Shown here: piece by piece, positions 22,668 to 31,232 of the stretch | How positions within the stretch are numbered: position 1 is the stretch's first letter | Layout: every line of letters begins with the position of its first letter | Source: Aquimonas sp046318115 | Lineage (GTDB): Bacteria; Pseudomonadota; Gammaproteobacteria; Xanthomonadales; Xanthomonadaceae | DNA length: 38,388 nucleotides | Reading direction: 5' to 3' | NCBI GenBank assembly: GCA_046318115.1 | Contig: JBKCVA010000028.1 | Coordinates: forward strand, 1 to 38,388 | Notes under the pieces: model-generated | Database searches by the model: none | The model's input: the letters and a program-made list of their open reading frames with translations, nothing else | Told to the model about the DNA's origin: nothing | Made by a program: the position numbers and the translations under genes

Positions 22668-25600
22668 CGGTCCGCGTCCTCCAGGGCAGCCAGTTGACCA
22701 TCGAGACGGTCGATCTCGAACGCGGCGCGGCCAAAGTCGAAGCCCTCCAGCGCGTCCAGCAGCGGGCGGCGCTGTGCGAGAGGCAAGCTCTCGGCCAGCG
22801 CGGACAGCGCCAGCTCATCGAGTTCGCCGTGCGCCAGCGCGCGCCAGCGCCTGCAGCGCCGCGCGGGCGCGCTGCAGGTCGACGCCGCACCCGGCTTCGT
22901 CCTCGGCCGCGGATTCGGCCTCCAGCTCGGCGCGGACGCGCGCCAGCGCCGCGCGCAGGGCCTCGGCATCGACCGCGGGCGCCGCTGCGGGCGGCGCCCG
23001 CAGGGCAGCCTCCAGCGCACCTGCGAGGACCGCGAATTCACCCAGTCCGAGGTTGGCCGCGGTGCCGTGGAGACGGTGCGCGAGCGCGAGATCCGGACCG
23101 GCATCCAGGGCGAGCGCCGCATCGGCCTCGTCGCAGAAGCGGCGGGCCGCCTAGATCAGGGCGGCCTCGCCGCCCCACAGGGCTACGCCGCGCACCCAGT
23201 CGACCACCTCGTGACGGGCACCGGCCGAGGCCTCGACGGCGGGTTCATGGCTATGGGTGTTCAGGCCCAGCACCCGCACCAGCTCGCGGACCAGGGCGTG
23301 CGGCTCCAGCGGCTTGACGCTGAAGCCATCCATGCCGGCAGCGCGCGCGGCGCGGCGATCCTCCTCCAGCACGCTGGCGGTCAGCGCCAGCACCGGCGTA
23401 CGCGCCACGCCTTGGGTGCGCTCGCGTTCGCGCAGGGCCACCGTGGCCGCCAGCCCGTCCAGCACCGGCATGTGCATGTCCATCAGCACCGCGTCGAAGC
23501 GCGCCCCGGCCAACGCGGCCAGGGCTTCCTCCCCGTTGCGCGCAGTTCGGACACGATGCCCCATGCGGCCGAGCACCAGCTGCATGAGCTCGAGGTTCTG
23601 GGCGACGTCATCGACCACCAGCAGATCGAGGGCGGGCAGCGCGGGCAGCGAGTCCTGCGCGACGTCCGCGGGTGCCTCACCGGCGCGCAGCGGCAGCAGG
23701 ACGCGGAAGCAGCTGCCGCGCCCTGGCGCGCTCTCGACTTCGATGTGGCCGCCCATCAGCTCCACCAGCTGACGCGCGATGGTGGTCCCCAGCCCGGTGC
23801 CGCCGAAGCGTCGGGTCATGGAAGCATCGGCCTGGGCGAACGGCTCGAAGATGCGCTCAAGGCGCTGCGGATCGATGCCAATGCCGGTGTCAAGTATCGA
23901 CAGGCAGAGGCGCTCGCCGCGCCGCCCGACCTGCAGCCGGACCTCGCCGGCTTCGGTGAACTTGACCGCATTGCCCAGCAGGTTGACCAGCACCTGCTGC
24001 AGCCGCGCCGGATCGCCACGGAAGAAGCGCGGCAGCCCGTCATCCCAATCGAGGTGCAGCCCGAGCTGCTTGCGCTCGGCGCTGATCCGCAGCGAGGCGG
24101 CAACCTGCTCGCACAGCTCGCGCAGGTCGTAGCCGGTGTCCTCGATCTCGACCGCACCGCGCTCGAGCTTGGCGGTGTCCAGGATGTCGTTCAGCAGGCC
24201 GAGCAGAGAACGCGCCGAGTTGCGCACGGTGCCGAGATGGCGCCGCTGGTCCTCTCGCAGCGGCGTATCGAGCAGCAGTTCGGCGAAGCCGAGGATGGCG
24301 TTCATCGGCGTACGGATCTCATGGCTCATGTTGGCGAGGAAGGCGCTCTTCGCCGCCGCGGCCTGTTCGGCGCGCTCCTTGGCCTCGCGCAGGCTGGATT
24401 CGAGCTCGCGCAACGAGGTCAGGTCGACGCAGAACAGCACCACGTGCGAGGGCCGGCCGTCGGCGTCGAAGATCGGGTTGAACGCAAGCCGCAGCCACAG
24501 CGTGCGGCCGGCACGCGTGCGCAGGGCGAGATGGCTGCGCACGACCTCGCCGCGGGCCAGGGCGTCCCAGAGCTCGGCCTCGGCCGCCTCGGCGCCGGCA
24601 TCGAGCTCACCTTTCAGGAAGCGATGCGGCTTGCCATCGAGTTCGTCGAGGCGATAGCCGGTCAGGTTCAGGAAATTCTGGTTGGCGTGGCGGATCCGCC
24701 CCTGCATGTCGAACTCGACCAGTGCCAACGCGCGATCGATCGCCGCCACCAGACTGGCCAGCTCGGCCTTGCGCCGCTTGTTCTCGGTGATGTCGAAGAT
24801 GACGCCATCGATCCACTGCAGCCGACCCTGCTCATCGAACACGCCGCGCGAGGTCTCGGAGACCCAGCGCTCGCTGCCGTCCGCACGCAGGATGCGGTAT
24901 TCAAGGCCCACCCACGGCCGGTTCTCGGCCAGTGCGGCCTCGACGCTGTCGCGACAGCGCGGCGCGTCGTCCGGATGGAGGATCTGACCGAAACTCGTCT
25001 CGCCTCGGAGGAAGGCGTCGGCAGACCAGCCGGTGAGCGGCTCGACCCCGTCGCTGACGAACAGCATCGACCAGTGCGCATCGTTGCGGCAGCGGAAGGC
25101 CACGCCCGGCAGGTTGGCGATCAGGGTGCGGGTGAGGCGCTCCTGCTCGCGCAGGCTGTCGGACAGGGCCTGACGCTCGCTCATGTCCCTGACGAAGGCG
25201 ACGAACAGCGGCCGCCCGTGGGAGTCGGCGCGCCCCACCGAGAGACGCACCGGGCGCAGCCTGCCATCGCGGGCCAGCGCCTGCAGCTCACCGCCTTCGC
25301 CGAGCTCCTGCGGCTTTCCTGTCTGCTGCAGGCGCCGGAACTCGGCCCTCAGCGGTTCGAACAGGTGCGGCGGAACCAGCCGGCGCAGGTGCCGACCGAG
25401 AATCTCTTTCTCGGATCAGCCGAACAGGCGTTCGGCGCCGCGGTTGAAGCTCTGGATGCGGCCGTCGGCGTCGGCGGTCAGGATGGCATCCACGGCGGTG
25501 TCGACGATGGCGCGCATCCGCGCCTCATCGTCGTGGGCGCGTCGGACGAGTGCGCGGTAGCGGGTCAGCGTGTGCACGCCAGCCACCACCAGCACCCCAC

Positions 25601-26324
25601 CGATCACCACCGCCGCCACCGCCATCGCCATGCCGAACTGTCCGCCCGAACCCGGCACATAGGCCGGATCGGCCTCGCCGAGGAAGCGCGCGGAGGCCAT
25701 GCCGACGAAGTGGGCGATGCAGATCGCGCCGCCGGTGACACAGCCGCTGAGCAGCAGGGCCAGGGGCCGCGGCAGGCGGGCACCGTCGCGCAGCCGCACC
25801 TCCAGCCACAGGCCCAGGGTGCTGAACAGCGCGGCCAGCACCAGGGTGGCGACGAACCAGGCGAGGTCGTAGCGCAGCAGCGGTGCCATCCGCATCGCCG
25901 CCATGCCGGTGAAATGCATGAGCCCGATGCCCGCCGCCAGCAGACTGCCCGCCAGGTGGATCTGCGCCGTGCTCACCTGTGCCCGGCTGATCAGCCCGAA
26001 CGCCGCGCGGGTGGCGAGCACGGCGGGCAGGATCGACAGCAGGGTCGGCAACACCGCGTAGCGCACCGGTGTACACAGCTCGAAGGCCAGCATGGCGATG
26101 AAGTGCATGGCCCAGACACCGCCGCCGAACGCGACCGCGGCGGCGGCCAAGGGCAGTTCGCGCTGCGCCAGCCCCTGCGTACCGATCGCGCTGCGGGCCA
26201 GGGGCAGAGCCAGCACTGCCGACAGCGGAGCGACGAAAATCGCCAGGCCGACCAGGCCCGGGTCATGGGTGCCCACCAGCAGCGGCGTCGGCGCGCCGTC
26301 GCGGAACAGGAAAAAGGCGTGCAT
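22664..26324 (-). pseudogene. disrupted MHYT-PAS hybrid histidine kinase (RpfC-like layout)
   Basis: The reading runs from the ATG at 26324 to the TGA at 22664-22666. It would encode about 1,220 residues: an MHYT membrane sensor (about 1-235, with MHFIAM, MHFTGM and AHFVGM), three PAS domains (about 262-375, 395-515, 525-640), HisKA with His668 in ANMSHEIRTPMN, an ATPase domain (LDTGIGIDPQRLERIFEPF, FGGTGLGT), a receiver with Asp949 in VLMDMHMP, and an HPt domain with His1083 in AHRLHGTAANLG. Three lesions break it: TGA at codon 303 (25416-25418), TAG at codon 1058 (23151-23153), and a frameshift near 22831-22850. The longest open piece (codons 304-1057) lacks the membrane sensor and HPt. The stop overlaps the start of the HD-GYP regulator. 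Sequencing error is possible but would have to occur three times in one gene. Confidence 0.8.
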
Positions 26325-26554
26325 GCGAACGGTGCTTCACGAGCCCGCGGCTTGGGCGGACAGGCGCGCTGCAATCCGTATGCCCCCCGAGCGCTGGCGT
26401 CCGGGCCCTCGCGAGGGTGTCGTGAAGGCATGAAGCCCGTGAAGACCGCTGCCGACATCGGCCCTGCCCCGCCGGCGCCCCCCCCTCCGACCCAGCGCTG
26501 GGAAGCACGCGCACGCGGCTGCAAGGGCTGACGCGCCAGAGCCCGCCGGCGACA

Positions 26555-27109
26555 ATGCGCGACATGACTTCCCTGACGCGCGAAAGCCTCGCCACGCCGC
26601 TGGGCAAACTGCTGGTCTTCAGCACGCCTGATGGCCACCTCGCCGTGGTCGACTGGCTCGATACGCTCGATCGTCTCCCGGCGACACGGCGCGCGGCGCT
26701 GGCCGCGGCGCGCGCGGCGCCAGGGGAATCGCCTGCGGTGGCGGCACTGCGCCGCTACTTCGAGGGTGATTTCCAGGCGCTGGAAGCGCTGACGGTGGAT
26801 ACGCCAGGCAGCGCCCTGCAGCGGCTGGTGTGGAGCGCACTGCGCGCGATTCCGCCGGGCCAGACCTGCAGCTATGCCGAGCTCGCGGCGCGCATCGACC
26901 GCGCCGGCAGCGCGCGCGCAGTGGGCGCGGCGGTCGGCGCCAACCCGCTGCTGCTGGTCCTGCCCTGCCATCGCGTGGTCGGCGCGCGCGGCGCTCTCAC
27001 CGGCTACGCCGCGGGGCTGGAGCGCAAGCGCTGGCTGCTGGAGCACGAGGGCCTGTTGCCGCGGCTGGCGCACGGCGCCTCAGGGCAAGCCCTGCGGGTG
27101 CACGGCTAG
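26555..27109 (+). CDS. ogt: methylated-DNA-protein cysteine S-methyltransferase
   Basis: A 184-residue cytoplasmic suicide repair enzyme that transfers alkyl groups from O6-alkylguanine or O4-alkylthymine to its own Cys. The active site is VLPCHRVVG with Cys138, preceded by a helix-turn-helix-like IPPGQTCSYAELAARI and the arginine-finger region SARAVGAAVGANP. The N-terminal ribonuclease-like domain is present, and the length fits stand-alone Ogt/AdaB without an Ada AraC domain. Either ATG at 26555 or 26564 could start it. It is divergent from the kinase pseudogene across a 230-bp gap in which I saw no further gene. Confidence 0.93.
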   Translation: MRDMTSLTRESLATPLGKLLVFSTPDGHLAVVDWLDTLDRLPATRRAALAAARAAPGESPAVAALRRYFEGDFQALEALTVDTPGSALQRLVWSALRAIPPGQTCSYAELAARIDRAGSARAVGAAVGANPLLLVLPCHRVVGARGALTGYAAGLERKRWLLEHEGLLPRLAHGASGQALRVHG

Positions 27110-27301
27110 GCTCAAGAATTCAGCGTTGCGCCACGCCGCGCGGAGCGCGCCCGCGGATCAAGCGCGCATCTGCCAGGGCCCGCGCGACCACGCGAAGCGA
27201 GCGCGTCCGGACAACGGCAGGACTCGCGACGCATGCTCAAGGCCAGCAGGGACTGGATCCGCCATGCCCTCCCCTTCGAGGCCCGCGCCGGAACGGAGCG
27301 C

Positions 27302-27658
27302 TCATCCACCGGCCCAGCGCTGCAGCCGCGGCCGCCAGCGCAGGAATCGCAGGTAGGCGCGCTCCAGCAGGGCGAGCACCGCGGGAATGCGCGCGAGCTG
27401 ACCCAGTGGCCACAGCAGCGGCAACTGCCGCCACAGCGCGGCGAAGGCCGCCGCACCGTCGTACAGACGCTCGCCGTCACCGGCGTGCATCCGCGCCAGC
27501 AGCTCGGCCGGATCGAGCGGGCAGGCCTCCGGCGCGGCCTCGCTGAGATTCACGAAGGCCACCCGCCGGCGCCAGTCGAGTCGACGCATCAGGGCGATCT
27601 CGCGGCGGCACAGCGGACAGGCGCCGTCGTACCAGACGGTGAGCGCCGGCGTGCTCAC
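27302..27658 (-). CDS. DCC-family (DUF393) thiol-disulfide oxidoreductase-like protein
   Basis: A 118-residue protein starting at the GTG at 27658. The defining YDGACPLCRREIALMRRLD lies at the N-terminus and holds the CxxC pair, followed by VAFVNLSEAAPEACPLD, then an Ala/Leu-rich C-terminal half typical of DUF393. The family is predicted to be thioredoxin-like, and its substrates are unknown to me. The GTG overlaps the photolyase-like stop by 4 nt (GTGA, 27655-27658), so it is translated from the same transcript. DUF393 genes are often found near photolyase or flavoprotein genes. Confidence 0.88.
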   Translation of the reverse strand: MSTPALTVWYDGACPLCRREIALMRRLDWRRRVAFVNLSEAAPEACPLDPAELLARMHAGDGERLYDGAAAFAALWRQLPLLWPLGQLARIPAVLALLERAYLRFLRWRPRLQRWAGG

Positions 27659-28920
27659 AGGCCCGGCATTCCGAGCGCGCGCAGCTCGTCCACGATGTGC
27701 TCGCGGAAGGCGAAGAAGCCGCGGCTGGCGCGCGGCCAGAAGCGGCTGTCCCATTCGCGGCGCAGGCGCTGCAGGCGGAGGCTGCGTCTGGCCAGCCCCG
27801 ACTCGAGTCCGTCGAGCGCATCGGCGACCGGGCCGACCGGGGCTTCGGCCGTCAGCACGGTGCCCGCGCCGACTTCGCCCGCGATTGCGGCGACGGTGGC
27901 GGCCTCCAGGTTCGACAGGCGCGTGACCGACAGACCCTCTGCCACCAGCCGCGCTTCCAGATCGACGCAGGCGCCGTGCACGAAGGCCCGGGCCTTGTCG
28001 CCCCAGGGCCAGCGGCGGCCGGCACTGAAGGTCTCGGACTCGGCGTCGCCGACGCCTTCAGCGATCAGCACATGGCGCGGCTGCAGGCCCTCGGGCAGCA
28101 GGCTGTAGGGATCGAGATCCTCGCCGTGGACCAGCAGCAGGCAGGACGCGGCGGGAGCGAGCGGCGCACGCGCCGGCAGTGCCTGCGCACGCGGCAGCGG
28201 CGGTTCGGTCAGCGCCTCGCAGACGCCGGCCAGGCCCTGCGGACGGAAGCGCCCGCCGCTGTAGCGGGCGATGTTGTCGGCGCTGGCCGCATAGGTCTTG
28301 CCCGGCGTCTGCAGGCCGGCCACCCAGCGCCAACCGAGCGTGTTCGAGGCCGGATCGGCATCGAGCAGATGACGGGCGAAGAAATCCGCGCCCAGCGTCC
28401 ATGGCAGGCGCAGGGTGAAGATCCAGATCGACGCGAACCACATGCGCGCGTGGTTGTGCAGGTAGCCGGTGTCGACCAGTTCGCGGGCCCAGGCGTCGAA
28501 GCCCTCGATACCGGTGGCGCCACGCTCGGCCTGGGCCAGCGCATGCGCGCGGCCGGCATTCGCCGCGGTGGCCGCGCGCTCGCGCGCGAGTTCGGCGCAA
28601 TAGCGGCGCCAGGCCTCGGGCCGCAGCTCCAGCCAGCCCTTCCAGTAGGTGCGCCAGAGCACCTCCTGCACGAACTTCTCCGCCGCCGCATGGCCGTGCC
28701 GCGCCAACACCGCGCGCACCACCTCGGCCTCGGTGAGCAGGCGATGGCGCAGGTAAGGCGAGAGCATCGAGACATTGCCGCGCGCTTCGAGGCCGAGGTC
28801 GTGGTTGCGCTCGGCGGCGTAGCGCGCGCCCGCGCGCGGCAGGAATCCCTGCAGCCGACGCAGGCCCTCGGCGCGGGTGGGCGGGAACAGCTCGGAAGCG
28901 GAGGGCGGGGCGATGGGCAT
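27655..28920 (-). CDS. photolyase/cryptochrome-like flavoprotein, FAD domain N-terminal
   Basis: A 421-residue protein. The first 245 residues match the FAD-binding domain of the DNA photolyase/cryptochrome superfamily: VQEVLWRTYWKGWLELRP, TGYLHNHARMWFASIWIF, ADPASNTLGWRWVAGLQT and ADNIARYSGGRF. The usual N-terminal antenna-chromophore domain is missing. In its place residues about 250-421 form a Rossmann-like segment (SCLLLVHGEDLDPYSLLPEG, ARAFVHGACVDLEARLVAEG, GTVLTAEAPVGPVADAL, FFAFREHIVDELRALG) that recalls an antenna-like domain moved to the C-terminus. Repair activity cannot be judged from sequence alone. It is co-transcribed with the DCC gene and near the alkyltransferase gene, which suggests DNA repair or light sensing. 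Confidence 0.8.
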   Translation of the reverse strand: MPIAPPSASELFPPTRAEGLRRLQGFLPRAGARYAAERNHDLGLEARGNVSMLSPYLRHRLLTEAEVVRAVLARHGHAAAEKFVQEVLWRTYWKGWLELRPEAWRRYCAELARERAATAANAGRAHALAQAERGATGIEGFDAWARELVDTGYLHNHARMWFASIWIFTLRLPWTLGADFFARHLLDADPASNTLGWRWVAGLQTPGKTYAASADNIARYSGGRFRPQGLAGVCEALTEPPLPRAQALPARAPLAPAASCLLLVHGEDLDPYSLLPEGLQPRHVLIAEGVGDAESETFSAGRRWPWGDKARAFVHGACVDLEARLVAEGLSVTRLSNLEAATVAAIAGEVGAGTVLTAEAPVGPVADALDGLESGLARRSLRLQRLRREWDSRFWPRASRGFFAFREHIVDELRALGMPGL

Positions 28921-28998
28921 GCGCGCATCAGAGCAGCCCGGGCGCGCAGGCGATGTGGATTCGCTCGGTGGGCGGGGCGTGGCGACCGGCGAAATCCC

Positions 28999-29143
28999 GC
29001 ATAGCGTGGGCCCTGGCCCACCGTGGCCATCAATCTCACCGCGGCATCCAAGCCTGGGTGATGACCCTCGAGGTTGTGGTGGGCGCAGGTCGAGAAACAG
29101 AGGCGAGGGTCAAGCCCACGGTGGGCCAGGGCCCACCCTATGC
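28999..29143. repeat. inverted pair of GTGGGCC palindromes
   Basis: Positions 28999-29026 and 29116-29143 are inverted copies with 27 of 28 bases matching. Each contains GTGGGCC-CT/AG-GGCCCAC (29006-29021 and 29121-29136). The outer edge GCATAG/CTATGC is the same as in the GGGTC variant near uppP, so both belong to one element family. It lies between the deoD end and the photolyase-like start, and no gene is present between the arms. Confidence 0.8.
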
Positions 29144-29183
29144 AAGCGGATGCCGGTTGGGACACGCAGTCATCGCGCTTCTT

Positions 29184-29210
29184 CGAATCCCGAATCCCCA
29201 ATCCCTAATC
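29184..29210. repeat. short-unit repeat overlapping the deoD stop
   Basis: AATCCCG/AATCCCC units run into the deoD 3' end. The stop codon (29205-29207, CTA on the plus strand) is inside a unit (ATTAGGG on the coding strand), so the repeat supplies the stop. Confidence 0.65.
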
Positions 29211-29927
29211 CCGGCGCCCGCCCCACGCGAGCGCCTCCAGCGCAATCCGCGTGGCCAAGGCCAAGCCTTCTTCGCGCTGCTTGGCGGAGAAGCGCTGGCC
29301 GCTGTGCAGCTCGTCGCTGATGGTGAGCAGGCAGCCGGCCTCGACGCGATGTTCGGCGGCGATGCCGAACAGCGCCGCGGCCTCCATCTCCACCGCCAGC
29401 AGGCCCATGCGCTCCAGCAGGGGCAACAGGTTCGGGGCATCGCTGTAGAAGCGGTCGGTGGAGAACACGCCCCCCGCATGCAGAGCGGCACCCGCCGACT
29501 CCGCCACCTCGGCGATGCGCCGGCACAGCGCGAAGCCCGCCGGTGGCGCGTAGTCCATGCCGTCGAAGCGGCGGCGGTTGAGGCTGGAGTCGGTGCTGGC
29601 CGCGGTCGCCAGCACCAGCGCGCCGAGCTTCAGATCACGCTGCAGGCAGCCGGCCGTGCCCAGCCGCAGCAGGCGACGCACGCCGTACTCGCGGATCAGC
29701 TCGGTGGCATAGATCAGGCACGACGGCATGCCCATGCCGCTGCCGAGCACGCTGATCGGCCGGCCGCGGTAGCTCCCGGTATAGCCGAGCATGCCGCGCA
29801 CGCGGTTGACCTCGACCGCGCCGTCGAGGAAGTGCTCGGCGATGTGGCGCGCGCGCAGCGGGTCGCCCGGCAGCAGCACGGTGTCGGCGAAGGCACCGGG
29901 TTCGGCGCCGAGGTGAGGCGTGCTCAT
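29205..29927 (-). CDS. deoD: purine nucleoside phosphorylase, DeoD type
   Basis: A 240-residue cytoplasmic enzyme that splits purine (deoxy)nucleosides with phosphate into base and (deoxy)ribose 1-phosphate. Motifs: LLPGDPLRAR (phosphate binding), VLGSGMGMPSCLIYATELI, RLGTAGCLQ, AVEMEAAALFGIA (nucleoside binding) and TISDELHSGQRF, where the Asp fits the catalytic position. Length fits hexameric DeoD. It is last of the deoC-deoA-deoB-deoD series, 42 bp after deoB. The stop codon is inside a short-unit repeat, so the last few residues may vary between strains. Confidence 0.94.
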   Translation of the reverse strand: MSTPHLGAEPGAFADTVLLPGDPLRARHIAEHFLDGAVEVNRVRGMLGYTGSYRGRPISVLGSGMGMPSCLIYATELIREYGVRRLLRLGTAGCLQRDLKLGALVLATAASTDSSLNRRRFDGMDYAPPAGFALCRRIAEVAESAGAALHAGGVFSTDRFYSDAPNLLPLLERMGLLAVEMEAAALFGIAAEHRVEAGCLLTISDELHSGQRFSAKQREEGLALATRIALEALAWGGRRD

Positions 29928-29969
29928 CGGAGGCTCCAGCAGCGGTCGGCAGGGTCGAGCACAGCGGCG

Positions 29970-31232
29970 CTACCCGAACAGATCGCGCCCCGCTGCGAGC
30001 GGCGCCAGCCCGAAGGCCGAGGCCAGGCCCTGGGCGAGGTCGGCGAAGCTGTCGCGCAGGCCGAGGCTGACCGGCGCGATGCGGGCGCCCGACACCAGCA
30101 TCGGCACGTGCTCGCGGGTGTGGTCGCTGCCGCGCCAGGTCGGATCGTTGCCGTGGTCGGCGGTGAGCACCAGCAGGTCGTCGGAGTCGAGCCGCGCGCG
30201 CAGCTCGGGCAGGCGCGCGTCGAAGCGCTCCAGCGCCGCCGCATAGCCGGCGACGTCGCGGCGGTGCCCGTACTCGCTGTCGAAGTCGACCAGGTTGGCA
30301 AACACCAGGCCGGGGCGATCCAGCGCGTCCACCGCAGCCAGGGTCGCTTCGATCTGGCCGTCGAGACCGCTGGCGTGGATCTCCTCGTCCAGCCCGCGGT
30401 GACTGAAGAGGTCGCCGATCTTGCCGACGCCGACCGTGGCCAGCCCGTTCTGCTGGAGTACGTCGAGCAGGGTCGGCCCAGTCGGTGGCATCGCATAGTC
30501 GTGGCGGTTGCCGCTGCGACGGAAGGTCTCGGCGCTGTCACCGACAAACGGGCGCGCGATCACCCGGCCGATGTTCCATGCATCGACATGACGCCGCGCG
30601 GCCTCGCACAGCGCGTACAGGCGCTGCAGGCCGAAGTGCTGCTCATGCGCCGCGATCTGCAGCACCGAATCGGCCGAGGTGTAGGCGATCGGCTTGCCGC
30701 TGGCGATATGCGCCTCGCCGAGGCGCTTCAGGATCTCGGTGCCGGAGGCGTGGCAGTTGCCCAGCCAGCCGGGCAGCCCGCACTCGGCGGCCAGTGCATC
30801 GAGCAGCGCGGGCGGAAAGCTGTCGACCGGCGCGCTGAAGTAGCCCCACGCCTGCTTCAGCGGCAGGCCCATCAGCTCCCAGTGGCCGGTGACGGTGTCC
30901 TTGCCGGGCGAGCACTCGCGCGCCGTGGACCACGCCCCCTTCATGGGCGCCGTGTCGTCGAAGCCGGCCGGCAGGCGGCCCGTCGCCAGCCGCGCGGCGC
31001 GGCCGAGGCCCAAGGCTTCGAGATTCGGCACGCGCAGGGGCCCGCTGCGCGCAAGCCACTGGGGCAGGCCCGCGCGTGGCCCGCTGTCGGCTTCGCCGAC
31101 CGCACAGGCCGCGGCGATATGGCCCAGGGTGTCGCTACCGGCATCGCCGAAGCGCTCGGCGTCGGGCAGTGCGCCGATGCCGAGCGAGTCCAGCACCACC
31201 ACCACGGCGCGGCGGATGCGCGGCGCGCTCAT
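29970..31232 (-). CDS. deoB: phosphopentomutase
   Basis: A 420-residue cytoplasmic metalloenzyme of the alkaline phosphatase superfamily that interconverts (deoxy)ribose 1-phosphate and 5-phosphate. Motifs: AVVVVLDSLGIGALPDAE with the first metal Asp, GSDTLGHI with the phospho-acceptor Thr, GKDTVTGHWELMG, VDFDSEYGHRRD, and LTADHGNDPTWRGSDHTRE with further metal ligands. It connects the phosphorylases DeoA and DeoD to DeoC. Its ATG overlaps the deoA stop by 4 nt. Length and motifs are standard. Confidence 0.96.
   Translation of the reverse strand: MSAPRIRRAVVVVLDSLGIGALPDAERFGDAGSDTLGHIAAACAVGEADSGPRAGLPQWLARSGPLRVPNLEALGLGRAARLATGRLPAGFDDTAPMKGAWSTARECSPGKDTVTGHWELMGLPLKQAWGYFSAPVDSFPPALLDALAAECGLPGWLGNCHASGTEILKRLGEAHIASGKPIAYTSADSVLQIAAHEQHFGLQRLYALCEAARRHVDAWNIGRVIARPFVGDSAETFRRSGNRHDYAMPPTGPTLLDVLQQNGLATVGVGKIGDLFSHRGLDEEIHASGLDGQIEATLAAVDALDRPGLVFANLVDFDSEYGHRRDVAGYAAALERFDARLPELRARLDSDDLLVLTADHGNDPTWRGSDHTREHVPMLVSGARIAPVSLGLRDSFADLAQGLASAFGLAPLAAGRDLFG

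Noticed and set aside
25416..25418. Selenocysteine or programmed readthrough at the TGA
   Set aside because: The position is normally aromatic in PAS domains, two other lesions exist in the same gene, and no recognition hairpin was seen.
23067..26531. A 1,154-codon open frame on the plus strand opposite the hybrid kinase
   Set aside because: It is antisense to a region with clear kinase, receiver and HPt motifs, has no domain and low-complexity composition, and arises from high GC content.
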